13,757 bases of DNA from an uncultured Oscillospiraceae bacterium (GTDB lineage: Bacteria > Bacillota > Clostridia > Oscillospirales > Oscillospiraceae). The DNA lies in NCBI GenBank assembly GCA_934630555.1, contig CAKTXB010000030.1, positions 1 to 13,757 of the forward strand, written 5' to 3'. Below the pieces are notes generated by a model. The model ran no database searches and was not told the DNA's origin. It worked only from the letters and a program-made list of their open reading frames with translations. The position numbers were made by a program, and so were the translations under genes. Of the stretch, positions 5,301-11,900 are shown one piece after another; positions within the stretch are counted from its first letter, which is position 1; each line of letters begins with the position of its first letter.

Positions 5301-7835
5301 GGCTATTACTACCTGACCGACCATGTCACTTTGACTGAGCAGTGGATCCCAAAGCACAGCTTGACCCTGTGCCTGAACGGTTTTAACGTATTTTCAACAA
5401 CCTATACTAACGCGATCACCATAAGGGATAATATAAGCATCACCCTGTGCGATCCACATGGCAGCGGCAAAATCAGCGCGCCCACTGGCGATGGGGCATG
5501 TGTATACCTGGAAGGCGGCAAGGCATCCAACAACACGTTTGCAACATTCAATATGTACGGCGGTACCCTCACCGCCGACAGATACGGCGTGTATGTGGCC
5601 CAGTCCAACAGTATCTTTAATATGTACGGCGGTACGATCACCGGCAGCAAAGTTGGCGTATATATGAAGAGCGGGATGCAGTCCACATTTTTCAATATGT
5701 ACGGCGGCACGATCACCGGTAATGGAAGCAGTGATGAAAACGGCGGCGGCGTATATGTGGGCTCTGGTCAATTCAAGATGTCCGGTGGTTTGATCACGCA
5801 GAACTACAACACACGAATCAATGGCAGCGGCGGCGTATACGTAGACAGCGGCACATTTGAGATGAGCGGCAATGCTGTGATCAGTAACAACTCCGCTACC
5901 GTCAGGAAAGGCAGCAGCATCGCCGTTCCTGCAGGCGCGGGCGGTGTGTACGTAGAGTACGGCACGTTCATCATGCGTGACAACGCCAAGATCACCGGTA
6001 ATACCGTTACCATCAACAGCGATGCCAATGGCACAGGCTCCGGCGGCGTGTATGTGCGTGCCCAAGGCGCCATGACCGTGTCCGGCAATGTGACCATCAC
6101 CGGCAACAAGGATAAAACCGGCACGGAACGTGACAGCAATGTCTATCTGACCGAGAACAAAGTCATCACAGTTGCCGATGCACTGGCGGGTACTGCCGGC
6201 ATGGGCGTGACGACCGCGGCAGCGCCCAGCGACGCTGCTCCCGTGACCATCGCCACAGCGGCAGGTGCCTGGATCCAGGACGGTAATTTCACGCCCGACG
6301 ATACACGGTTCTACAATATGACCGTGTCGGAGGACGGCAAAGCCGCGATCCTTGGGATGCACGACCACCATTGGGGCGTCCGGGCCGGAGCGCAAAGCAA
6401 TGTCCTGCAGGAATACTGCACGCTCGGCTGCGGCCAAACCGGCGGCACGCTGACACTGCGTGCAGACAATGCGGAGTACACCAGCAGCTCCTACGACGGG
6501 GCCAGTCTGGTGCCCGATCAATGGCACCTTGTGGCCACAGGCTATCCGATCTCCTATGAACAGAAGGTCGGTGAAAACAGCTTTGCCGCCATCTCCGGCG
6601 CGCCTGTCAATGTGGGCGACTACCGCGCCAGCGTCACCGTGGGTGGCGTGACTGCCACCAAGGAGTTCTCCATTACACCGCGCACGCTGGCTGCCAGCGA
6701 CTTTGAAGTTACCCGGCCAAGCGACCTGACGTACAACGGAGATCCCAAGGTTGTGGAAGTGCAGCCGCAGAGCGCCATCGCCAGTGCTGTCGGTACGGTC
6801 ACGGTGTACTACACCGGCACAGACGGCACAAACTACGCCAAAAGCACAGCCGCTCCCACCGACGCCGGCAGCTACGAGGTATCCATCGAAGTAACAGCAG
6901 GCGTTGGCTACGCGGGCGGCTCCATCCAGAATGGGGCGGCATGGACCTTCACCATTGCGCAGGCAGAGCCAGATCTGCGCTTTGAGCAGGACACCATGAC
7001 CATCACATTCGGTCAGAGCTTTGAAAATGCGCTCGCCAACCCCAATGGCCTCACGATCATGTATTCCAGCAGCGACGAGGCCGTTGCAGCGGTGGACGCG
7101 GCGACCGGTATTGCCAGCATAAACGGTGCAGGCACGACTACGATCACCGCTGCATCTTCCGCAACGCGGAACTACAAAGCAGGCTCGGCGCAGTACACCC
7201 TGACGGTCAACAAAATCGTCCTCCACATCACCGGCGCGACTGTCAGCGACAAGGTCTACGACGGCAGCAGCGCTGCCACCGTGACGGAGGTCACATTTGC
7301 CGACGCGCAAAATGCTGCCCACACCGTGGGCTACAGCACGGTCGCTGCTTTCCCCGACGCGAATGCAGACGATGCGAACGTCAACGTAACCATCACGGTA
7401 ACGCTCGCTGACGAGTTTACGAATCGGTATGAACTGTCCGAACATACTTACACAGCTGCAGCCGCGGCAAAAATCACCGCGAAGCCCATCCGCATCGAAG
7501 GCGCAGCTGCCCAAAACCGTGACTACACGCCAAACAATACAGCCGTGACCATCACCGGCGTGACCTTTGCGGACGGCGTAACGCTGACGGCCGGCACAGA
7601 CTACATTGCAAGCGGCACAATAGGCAGCGCGGACGCAGGCACGAAGGACGTTACCGTTACCGTAACGTTGATGGGCGATGCGGCAAACAACTACAGTCTG
7701 TCTTCCAGTCAGGTCAACACGACCGTGGTCATTTCCCAGATCGCACCCGCGCTCCCCTCCGGCCTGACCGGCTGGCAGGGCAACAAGCTCTCCACCGTAT
7801 CTCTGGGCGAGGCTGGCAGGATGGCGATGTCGTAA
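2349..7835 (+). CDS. giant secreted beta-helix/Ig-like surface protein, 5' part before frameshift
   Basis: The frame encodes 1828 residues. A classic signal peptide comes first: MKRK, a hydrophobic core (7-21), then TGALA-AE with cleavage near residue 25. Three modules follow. Each has a Cys/His-rich cap leading to an LCLNG-type strand, a run of short repeats of the GGGVYV...GTFTMDGGTISGN kind (residues about 164-412, 635-861 and 1064-1263), and a closing NVYL...IGVTP segment. Such repeats are typical of right-handed beta-helices in adhesins and pectate-lyase-like proteins. No catalytic site is evident. A fourth His/Cys segment (about 1336-1360, HDHHWG to CTLGCG) leads into Ig-like domains, including a BIG2-like one (about 1540-1620) and YDG-type ones (KVYDGSSAATV). 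The frame ends in the middle of an Ig-like domain, and the rest, including the wall anchor, lies in the frame starting at 7835. Likely role: cell-surface adhesion or glycan contact. Role is inferred, architecture is seen. Confidence 0.85.
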   Translation: MKRKPWGILAALVLTLFLLTTGALAAEHTSHALCPHGAGCTICPEEAKTADAFEGALELTVTGGGLYYGGTKASLNSPAQNAPYVLPAGSYYLGGDLIPNSAILIKGNVNLCLNGYSIEPTLTGKSGHFFELQSGAALNLCDCSTAQRGKILHTMRNESCVGVSGGSFALYSGTLTASDQTYSNLGTQRGVCLLDGRFDMYGGEISGNKAAAGSTLHSGGGVYITGGSFVMHGGRICNNAVVFPYNGSDQGDGGGVYMTDGTFTMDGGTISGNTCTGNGGGVYVFGGTFTMNNGIIGGSTEADANEAVGGGGGVDVGDGTFLMTGGTISHNKANNGAGVSTAYGKFTMTGGTISHNKATYSGGGVSAYSEFTMTGGSITGNTADVAAGGVDFYSGTFCLSGAPFIQGNTARTANNVHLESLKTITLTAALGEGARIGVTPKDLPTDGPVTIAYGESYAITPDDKAKFTSEVDAEYKLVLDEVLNAIVLNPPAAHEHYLCGSDACSDPEHTDCTDKVTFKRWTATDSLPDTAEHWYLAADVTLNGAWTPADGTVLDLNGHSITQTERDAPTISLETGVSFTLTDCNGSQSKHYFKEAANGPWTPSTESEANSILVEGGIISENMWGSAVSLYSASSKFIMYGGTLCGNRNMIDSGGVFMQDGTFAMYGGAILGNYGSLRGGAGVYVGNDTSSETHFSTFTMCGDAVISGNTTEDVNGSGVYVANRAKFTMRGNAQISNNKTIEGNGGGVYVSNGGTFTMDGNAKIADNEATAGIGGNGGGVYVDTSGTFTMGGNATISDNEATAGDGGGVYINTSGTFTMGGSTNSTPSVRNNQAGGSGDGVYVGGTMQISSAAMVMNNDSSDVYLPTGKVIQITGSLIDSSVPTIGITPEQWPAEGSAPVAFAAAASGVTLRDADTKMFFPNGDHSCQTYSVQRDNDSLYLYYGHPHRHPICGETCTHRKADGTYEHPSVTWIGVSELTSEMPEGYYYLTDHVTLTEQWIPKHSLTLCLNGFNVFSTTYTNAITIRDNISITLCDPHGSGKISAPTGDGACVYLEGGKASNNTFATFNMYGGTLTADRYGVYVAQSNSIFNMYGGTITGSKVGVYMKSGMQSTFFNMYGGTITGNGSSDENGGGVYVGSGQFKMSGGLITQNYNTRINGSGGVYVDSGTFEMSGNAVISNNSATVRKGSSIAVPAGAGGVYVEYGTFIMRDNAKITGNTVTINSDANGTGSGGVYVRAQGAMTVSGNVTITGNKDKTGTERDSNVYLTENKVITVADALAGTAGMGVTTAAAPSDAAPVTIATAAGAWIQDGNFTPDDTRFYNMTVSEDGKAAILGMHDHHWGVRAGAQSNVLQEYCTLGCGQTGGTLTLRADNAEYTSSSYDGASLVPDQWHLVATGYPISYEQKVGENSFAAISGAPVNVGDYRASVTVGGVTATKEFSITPRTLAASDFEVTRPSDLTYNGDPKVVEVQPQSAIASAVGTVTVYYTGTDGTNYAKSTAAPTDAGSYEVSIEVTAGVGYAGGSIQNGAAWTFTIAQAEPDLRFEQDTMTITFGQSFENALANPNGLTIMYSSSDEAVAAVDAATGIASINGAGTTTITAASSATRNYKAGSAQYTLTVNKIVLHITGATVSDKVYDGSSAATVTEVTFADAQNAAHTVGYSTVAAFPDANADDANVNVTITVTLADEFTNRYELSEHTYTAAAAAKITAKPIRIEGAAAQNRDYTPNNTAVTITGVTFADGVTLTAGTDYIASGTIGSADAGTKDVTVTVTLMGDAANNYSLSSSQVNTTVVISQIAPALPSGLTGWQGNKLSTVSLGEAGRMAMS
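2840..3740 (+). repeat. beta-helix module 1 (about nine short repeats plus C-cap)
   Basis: About nine repeat units of 20-27 residues are visible, for example DGTFTMDGGTISGN and GKFTMTGGTISHN, usually separated by GGGVYV-like strands. The DNA repeats as GGCGGCGGCGTATAT-like and TTCACCATG-like blocks with synonymous drift. The run closes with NVHL...ITLTAAL...IGVTP and a PVTIA strand (about 3586-3740). Its N-cap (about 2415-2790) has H, C and CP residues and ends in NLCLNGYSIE and LNLCDC. Confidence 0.8.
3828..5095 (+). repeat. beta-helix module 2 (Cys/His cap, about eight repeats, C-cap)
   Basis: The cap begins HEHYLCGSDACSDPEHTDC, then WYLAADVTLNGAW and LDLNGHSI, and ends in FTLTDC (about 3828-4190). 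Some eight repeats follow (about 4251-4930), the central ones of the form GGGVYVDTSGTFTMGGNATI. Two neighbouring units at about 4680-4810 are nearly identical in DNA, indicating recent tandem duplication. The closing segment is DVYLPTGKVIQITGSL...IGITP. Confidence 0.8.
5182..6290 (+). repeat. beta-helix module 3 (Cys/His cap, about seven repeats, C-cap)
   Basis: The cap reads HRHPICGETCTHRKADGTYE, then YYYLTDHVTLTEQW, LTLCLNGFNV and ITLCDPHGSGKI (about 5182-5490). Some seven repeats follow (about 5539-6135), opening with three FNMYGGT(L/I)T units and closing with VYVRAQGAMTVSGNVTITGN. The closing segment is NVYLTENKVITVADAL...MGVTT with a PVTIA strand. The whole arrangement parallels module 2. 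Confidence 0.8.
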
Positions 7836-9500
7836 TGCAGGCGACTGGTGCGCAAGCCTTCCTCGCCAGCTACACCGGAGATACCAACCACTACGCCGTG
7901 CAGAACGAGGAGCTCACCGTCACGGTGTCGGCCAAGAACACGCAGACACTGCCAGGCTTTGAGCAAACTGGCTGGACATTTGGCAGCGCAGCTGCTGACC
8001 CGTCCTACACCACGCCAGTCGGCACCACGAAAACAACTGTCCGTTACACGGGCACCACAACCAACGGCGACACCTACGGCCCCACCGCCGACAAACCCAC
8101 TGAGGCTGGCAGCTATACCGTCACGGTAACGTGTGAAACGGAGGATACGATCTACACCGGCACAAAAGGCTTCACCGTTGAGCGGCAGAGCATCGCCTCT
8201 TTGAATGTCAGCCTTGCAGAGGACCGTTTTGTGTATGACGGCAATGAAAAAACACCTGCTGTTACCGTCAAGAACGGTTCGGCAGACCTTGCCCGGAGCG
8301 AATACAGCATTGTCTATACCAACAACCGCAACGCCGGTGATGCTGCTGTGACCGTCAAGGATACCGGCAAAGGCAACTACCGTTTCGGTACAGTCTACGC
8401 ACCCTTCACCATTACCCAGAGGGCGCTGACGCTCCCGAACGCCAGCGTGCGTGCGAAGGCCTATGACGGCGCCACTGCGGCCACTGTCCTTCCCGGCGCG
8501 CTGAACGGCATTGTGAGCGGCGATGACGTCCGTGTGGCAGAAAGCTCGGTCAGCGGTACCTTTGCCAGCCAATATGTCGGCAGCTGGTGTGTTGCGCTGA
8601 ATGCAAACTTCACGCTGACTGGCGCACAAGCTGGCAGCTACACGCTCACCCCACCGTCCGTGACCGGCAACATCACCGCAGCGGAACAGACTCCTGTCAT
8701 TACCCAGACGGCGCAGCTCCCCCGCGGCGGCAAAACGCTGGATCTGAGCCGACTGATCAGCAGCGCGCAGGGCACTGTCCACTTTGCGATCAGCGCAGGC
8801 GATGAATACGCCGAACTGAATGGCTGCACGCTGACCTCAAAGGACAGCGTCGGCACAGTCAAGGTCACCATCACGGCAGATGCTGCTGATTTGAATGGTG
8901 ACGGCATTCCGGAATACGCCACATACACGCAGGCGGACGCCATCACAGTCGCCATCACGCTGAAAGCAGCTCCCACCGTCACCCCGCCGACCGGCGCGGC
9001 TGATCTGGTCTATGACGGCAACGAGCATACGCTCATCAGCGCCGGTGCGGCCATCGGCGGCGAGATGCTGTATAAGCTGGCAAACGGCACATACAGTACG
9101 CAGCTTCCTGCGGCAGCAAATGCAGGCACGTACACCATCTGGTATCAGGTCATCGGCGACGAGGACCACGAGGATTCAGCCGAGCAGTCCTTCCCTGTGG
9201 CCATTAAACAGAAGCCGGTCACAGTCACGCCGAAGGATGTAACGATCACGCAGAATGCGCCGCTCCCCGACTTTGAACTGGTCTACAGCGGCCTTGTAGG
9301 CGACGATATGCTGACGCCTTTGGACACGCTGACCTTTGTCATTTATGAGCAGGACAGCGATACGGTCGTCACCGCGCCCTTTGCAGCAGGCAGCTACCGC
9401 ATTTTCTGGAGCAATGCGAATACCGTGTCCTTCTCCGGCGCAGAGAATTACGAGGTGCACCCTGATGCCTACGCCGTACTGACGATCAACCCGGTGCGGA
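6466..9500 (+). other. stalk of about ten Ig-like domains (YDG, MBG and BIG2-like)
   Basis: Domains of roughly 70-95 residues recur, each ending in a strand such as EFSI, TFTI, YTLTV, LTVTV or VLTIN. Recognisable members are a BIG2-like domain (about 6967-7208, SSDEAVAAVDAATGIASING), YDG-type domains marked by KVYDGSSAATV (about 7209-7475) and KAYDGATAATV (about 8417-8680), an MBG-like domain with YDGNEKTPAVTVKNG (about 8181-8416), and an MBG_2-like one at about 9214-9500. Such arrays act as rigid spacers holding the distal beta-helices away from the wall. Borders are approximate. Confidence 0.7.
7809..7837 (+). other. -1 frameshift splitting the surface-protein gene
   Basis: Upstream the frame reads LSTVSLGE up to GAG at 7809-7811, then AGRMAMS and a TAA at 7833-7835. 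Shifting by -1 at 7811 restores GWQDGDVVMQATGAQAFLAS, which is the natural continuation of the Ig-like domain. One base, most simply a G in GAGGGCTGG, is missing. There is no X-XXY-YYZ slippery heptamer, so a mutation or an assembly/sequencing error is more likely than programmed frameshifting. The TAA overlaps the next ATG by one base, so reinitiation is formally possible. Confidence 0.85.
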
Positions 9501-10285
9501 ACGGGCAGAAAATGACCATCAGCACACCGAACCGTACACCGGGCGGCACACTCGAGCTCACGCCGAAAAACGCAAAACCCGGCGACACAGTGACCATCCG
9601 TGTCACCCCCGATAGGGGCTACACACTGGGCGGATTGACGGTTCGGGATGGAGCGGGCGATCCGCTCGGGCTGACGCGTGAAAGCGACACAGAGTACACC
9701 TTCATCATGCCGAAGAGCAGCGTAAGCGTGTCGGGCCACTTTGTACGTGAAGGCGACGCGCTCGGCTTTGTCGATGTGCCCACAAGCTCCTACTACTATG
9801 ACGCAGTCCAGTGGGCCGTGACGCAGGGCATCACCAACGGCACGGACAAAACGCACTTCAGTCCGAACAGCCCGTGCACCCGCGCGCAGATCGTCACCTT
9901 CCTGTGGCGCGCAGCAGGCTCTCCCGAACCTGCAAGCATGAGCGGCTTTGTGGATGTGCCGGAGAATGCCTACTATGCCAAGGCCGTCGCGTGGGCAGCG
10001 GAGCAAGGCATTGCACGCGGCACTGACGCAACACACTTTGACCCGAACGGCATCTGCACCCGGGCACACGCTGTGACATTCCTGGCCCGTGCGGTCCATG
10101 CCACGGGTGACGGCAAAACGCCTTTCACCGATGTTCCGGAAGCTGCCTACTACGCGCCCGCAGTAAAGTGGGCCGCCGACAATGGTGTCACCGATGGTAT
10201 CGGCGGCGGTCTGTTCGGCCCGCACAACGACTGCACACGCGCGCAGATCGTAACGTTCCTCTGGCGGCTGTATGCAAAGGTGTAA
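7835..10285 (+). CDS. giant surface protein, 3' part: Ig-like stalk and SLH wall anchor
   Basis: This 816-residue frame begins with an ATG that overlaps the previous stop. It has no ribosome site of its own quality and no signal peptide, and it starts inside an Ig-like domain. It is best read as the rest of the gene beginning at 2349; restored, the two give about 2645 residues. Residues 1-555 are Ig-like domains. Residues about 557-642 resemble the bacterial repeat domain PGDTVTIRVTPDRGYTL...YTFIMP...VSVSGHF. The last 170 residues are three SLH domains, which bind the pyruvylated secondary wall polymer. Expressed alone, without a signal peptide, it would stay in the cytoplasm, so the split state should abolish wall display unless frameshifting or reversion occurs. 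Confidence 0.85.
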   Translation: MQATGAQAFLASYTGDTNHYAVQNEELTVTVSAKNTQTLPGFEQTGWTFGSAAADPSYTTPVGTTKTTVRYTGTTTNGDTYGPTADKPTEAGSYTVTVTCETEDTIYTGTKGFTVERQSIASLNVSLAEDRFVYDGNEKTPAVTVKNGSADLARSEYSIVYTNNRNAGDAAVTVKDTGKGNYRFGTVYAPFTITQRALTLPNASVRAKAYDGATAATVLPGALNGIVSGDDVRVAESSVSGTFASQYVGSWCVALNANFTLTGAQAGSYTLTPPSVTGNITAAEQTPVITQTAQLPRGGKTLDLSRLISSAQGTVHFAISAGDEYAELNGCTLTSKDSVGTVKVTITADAADLNGDGIPEYATYTQADAITVAITLKAAPTVTPPTGAADLVYDGNEHTLISAGAAIGGEMLYKLANGTYSTQLPAAANAGTYTIWYQVIGDEDHEDSAEQSFPVAIKQKPVTVTPKDVTITQNAPLPDFELVYSGLVGDDMLTPLDTLTFVIYEQDSDTVVTAPFAAGSYRIFWSNANTVSFSGAENYEVHPDAYAVLTINPVRNGQKMTISTPNRTPGGTLELTPKNAKPGDTVTIRVTPDRGYTLGGLTVRDGAGDPLGLTRESDTEYTFIMPKSSVSVSGHFVREGDALGFVDVPTSSYYYDAVQWAVTQGITNGTDKTHFSPNSPCTRAQIVTFLWRAAGSPEPASMSGFVDVPENAYYAKAVAWAAEQGIARGTDATHFDPNGICTRAHAVTFLARAVHATGDGKTPFTDVPEAAYYAPAVKWAADNGVTDGIGGGLFGPHNDCTRAQIVTFLWRLYAKV
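9767..10282 (+). repeat. three C-terminal SLH domains
   Basis: Each SLH unit has the layout F(V/T)DVP....YY..AV.WA...G(I/V)..G....F.P...CTRA. They start near 9767, 9944 and 10123. The usual TRAE wall-binding motif appears as CTRAQ, CTRAH and CTRAQ, with IVTFLWR or similar following. In SLH proteins such triplets give non-covalent attachment to the cell wall. The protein ends directly after the third unit. Confidence 0.9.
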
Positions 10286-10323
10286 GCTGGCACACGGCCA
10301 GTATGCCGCACGAATAAACTACA

Positions 10324-10365
10324 CGGCCTCCGGCTTTTCGCCGGAGGCCGCTTTCATCGTTCTTC
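10324..10365 (+). terminator. rho-independent terminator after the surface-protein gene
   Basis: CGGCCTCCGGC (10324-10334) and GCCGGAGGCCG (10340-10350) form a perfect 11-bp stem with a five-base loop, followed by T-rich CTTTCATCGTTCTTCTG. It lies 39 bases past the stop at 10285 and between convergent genes. Read on the minus strand it could also stop the rhaM transcript, though with a weaker T-tract. Confidence 0.8.
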
Positions 10366-10444
10366 TGTGTGTCTGTCCACGTACCCATTTTTGGCACAGC
10401 ACTCTGTAACAGCCGGTCTAACGCTTCATGCCGGTCACAGCCAG

Positions 10445-10771
10445 TCAGCCGTGCTCCTGCGTAAAGTAGAAAACCTGCTGCATTTCTGGTTGTGCCCCGT
10501 TTTGTGCATGATGCTGCATCCAGATCACGTCTTGCATATAAGCACGCCAGCGCGCGGATACAGCTGCATCTTTTTGCACAGCCAATGCCTTTTTCAGGTC
10601 ATCGCATTCATAGTATCCAAATAATTCGTTTCCGCTTTGCCAGATCGTATAGTTTTGAATTCCGGCCTGTCGGAACATCTCCAGCATCTCCGGCCAAATC
10701 GCATCATGCCGCCGTACATATTCTTCCATTTTTCCCGGCAGCACCGCAGCATGCCACGCATATCGTTCCAT
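10445..10771 (-). CDS. rhaM: L-rhamnose mutarotase
   Basis: The 108-residue product has the size of the RhaM family (about 104 residues). The enzyme interconverts alpha and beta anomers of L-rhamnose in the cytoplasm, supplying the form used by rhamnose isomerase. The sequence opens MERYAWHAAVLPGKMEEYVR and continues RHDAIWPEML. Tyr18 and His22 fall at the positions implicated in catalysis in the E. coli enzyme. WRAYMQDV and the terminal EMQQVFYF are also family features. I chose the ATG at 10771 because it matches the family N-terminus; the frame stays open upstream to 10864, inside the preceding gene. The ribosome site AGGAAAG overlaps the stop of that gene and lies about 12 bases from the ATG, rather far. 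It is the last gene of the minus-strand string and probably co-transcribed. Confidence 0.9.
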   Translation of the reverse strand: MERYAWHAAVLPGKMEEYVRRHDAIWPEMLEMFRQAGIQNYTIWQSGNELFGYYECDDLKKALAVQKDAAVSARWRAYMQDVIWMQHHAQNGAQPEMQQVFYFTQEHG

Positions 10772-10790
10772 ATGCCACAGTTTCTTTCCT

Positions 10791-11837
10791 TCATGGGCAA
10801 AATATCTTGCCCGTTGACCATAAACACGCTCCACACGTTGGCGCGTCACCCAGAAAACAATCACTCAGGTTCGTTTCCCGGTCCTCACAACCCCAGCAAT
10901 CTGTGCAGAACGGAAAATAAAATGTCCGCACCCGCTGTCGAAACGCCGTATAGTCTGCCCTGTTCCAGCAATCCAGCAACGTCGTTTGCATCACATTGCC
11001 ATAGGCAAAGCGGTGAATGGTTCGTTTTTGTTCATATAAATATGTATGGCACTTATGCAGCAGCTGCATACAAGGTACAACGTCGCCATCCCATCGGACA
11101 AACACTGCGCCCCGGCTGATAAACGGGCACGTGTGCGGCAAGCCCTGGGGCACAGGGTCTCTCAGCCGATACATCCGTCCAACAGGAATATCCTGGTCGT
11201 ATACCGCCCAAAGCGCTTCCTTCTTCATGGGGCTGCCGGGAAGCATATGACTGATATTGATGAGATCCACGTCAAACCTGTCGCAAAACGCGTCCAGTTT
11301 CCCCAGCTGTTCCAAATTATCCGGTGTGATCACGAACGTCACACCCAAGCGGGTCGCTCTTCCGGCGCGTGCTCGATTAAAGCGCTTCAAATTCTCCACG
11401 ATCTGTGCAAACCGTCCGCCAAGCTGAATGCGTTCGTAAGCAGCTGCTTCAAATCCGTCCATAGATACCCACAGCTCTGAAAGTCCGGCTTCCACCAGTC
11501 GCCGTGCCATCGTATCGTCCAACAGCGTACCGTTTGTTACCATCGACCGCCGCAGCGGCTGCAGTGCCGCCACCATCTGCACGATCTGAGGATGTGCCAG
11601 CGGCTCCCCCATGCCGCCAAATAATACCTCTTCCACACTTGGTATCTGCAGGATCTGCGCGCACACTGCTGTAAAGCACGCCGCGCTCATATGTCCTGTT
11701 GTTTCTCCGATCCACCCATGCCGGAAGCAGATGGAGCAGTGCAGATTGCACCGTGTGGTCGCCTCCAGATACACCTTTCGTGGCAGATCTGCTGTCTGCG
11801 GCTCATGCAGGTAAAACATCGGCTCCAATATGTCCAT
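10791..11837 (-). CDS. radical SAM/SPASM protein, tungsten-oxidoreductase-maturase-like
   Basis: The product has 348 residues. VYLEATTRCNLHCSICFRHG gives the CxxxCxxC cluster triad (Cys30, Cys34, Cys37), GGMGEPLAHP (74-83) the SAM-binding motif, and MVTNGTLL the following strand. The C-terminal third is rich in cysteine (VPCMQLLHKC, FPFCTDCWGCED, LSDCF, PTCGACLW, IFCP), as in SPASM domains that hold extra 4Fe-4S clusters. The ending PTCGACLW...CP resembles, from memory, maturases found beside tungsten-dependent aldehyde:ferredoxin-type oxidoreductases. No such oxidoreductase is in the window, so the subfamily call is tentative. The ATG at 11837 follows GGGGGAG at four bases. The stop is 19 bases before rhaM, suggesting co-transcription. 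A hairpin at 11858-11884 separates it from the permease gene. A peptide-modifying role is the main alternative, but I see no small precursor-peptide gene nearby. Confidence 0.7.
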   Translation of the reverse strand: MDILEPMFYLHEPQTADLPRKVYLEATTRCNLHCSICFRHGWIGETTGHMSAACFTAVCAQILQIPSVEEVLFGGMGEPLAHPQIVQMVAALQPLRRSMVTNGTLLDDTMARRLVEAGLSELWVSMDGFEAAAYERIQLGGRFAQIVENLKRFNRARAGRATRLGVTFVITPDNLEQLGKLDAFCDRFDVDLINISHMLPGSPMKKEALWAVYDQDIPVGRMYRLRDPVPQGLPHTCPFISRGAVFVRWDGDVVPCMQLLHKCHTYLYEQKRTIHRFAYGNVMQTTLLDCWNRADYTAFRQRVRTFYFPFCTDCWGCEDRETNLSDCFLGDAPTCGACLWSTGKIFCP

Positions 11838-11857
11838 AGCGCTCCCCCATAGCGTAG

Positions 11858-11884
11858 ACAGCGCGCCCGGAACGGGCGCGCTGT
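11858..11884. terminator. strong GC-rich hairpin between permease and radical SAM genes
   Basis: ACAGCGCGCCCG (11858-11869) and CGGGCGCGCTGT (11873-11884) form a perfect 12-bp stem with a GAA loop. The T-rich flank (TTTTCTTT, 11884-11891) lies on the plus-strand side, where no plus-strand gene ends. In the direction of the genes (minus) the hairpin is preceded by A-rich DNA and followed by GC-mixed sequence with no T-tract. On the minus strand it could act as an mRNA stability or processing element or a partial terminator. Confidence 0.55.
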
Positions 11885-11900
11885 TTTCTTTGTGATCTTC

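Noticed and set aside
3000..6100. CRISPR-like periodic repeats
   Set aside because: The periodicity is in-frame protein repeats with synonymous drift, not identical direct repeats with unique spacers of constant length.
3609..7514. Very long open frames on the minus strand (about 580 and 700 codons) opposite the surface-protein gene
   Set aside because: They mirror the repeat-rich GGC/GCC codon pattern of the real gene. They have no sensible ribosome site or recognisable domain and consist of low-complexity Ala/Gly/Val/His text. The sense strand has a signal peptide and SLH domains.
7803..7835. Programmed -1 ribosomal frameshifting
   Set aside because: The sequence around GGGCGAGGCTGG offers no X-XXY-YYZ slippery heptamer, and I see no stable pseudoknot or upstream Shine-Dalgarno stimulator.
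10188..10397. Minus-strand small frame across the terminator downstream of the surface-protein gene
   Set aside because: It is antisense to the third SLH domain and to the terminator stem, with no ribosome site or similarity to known proteins.
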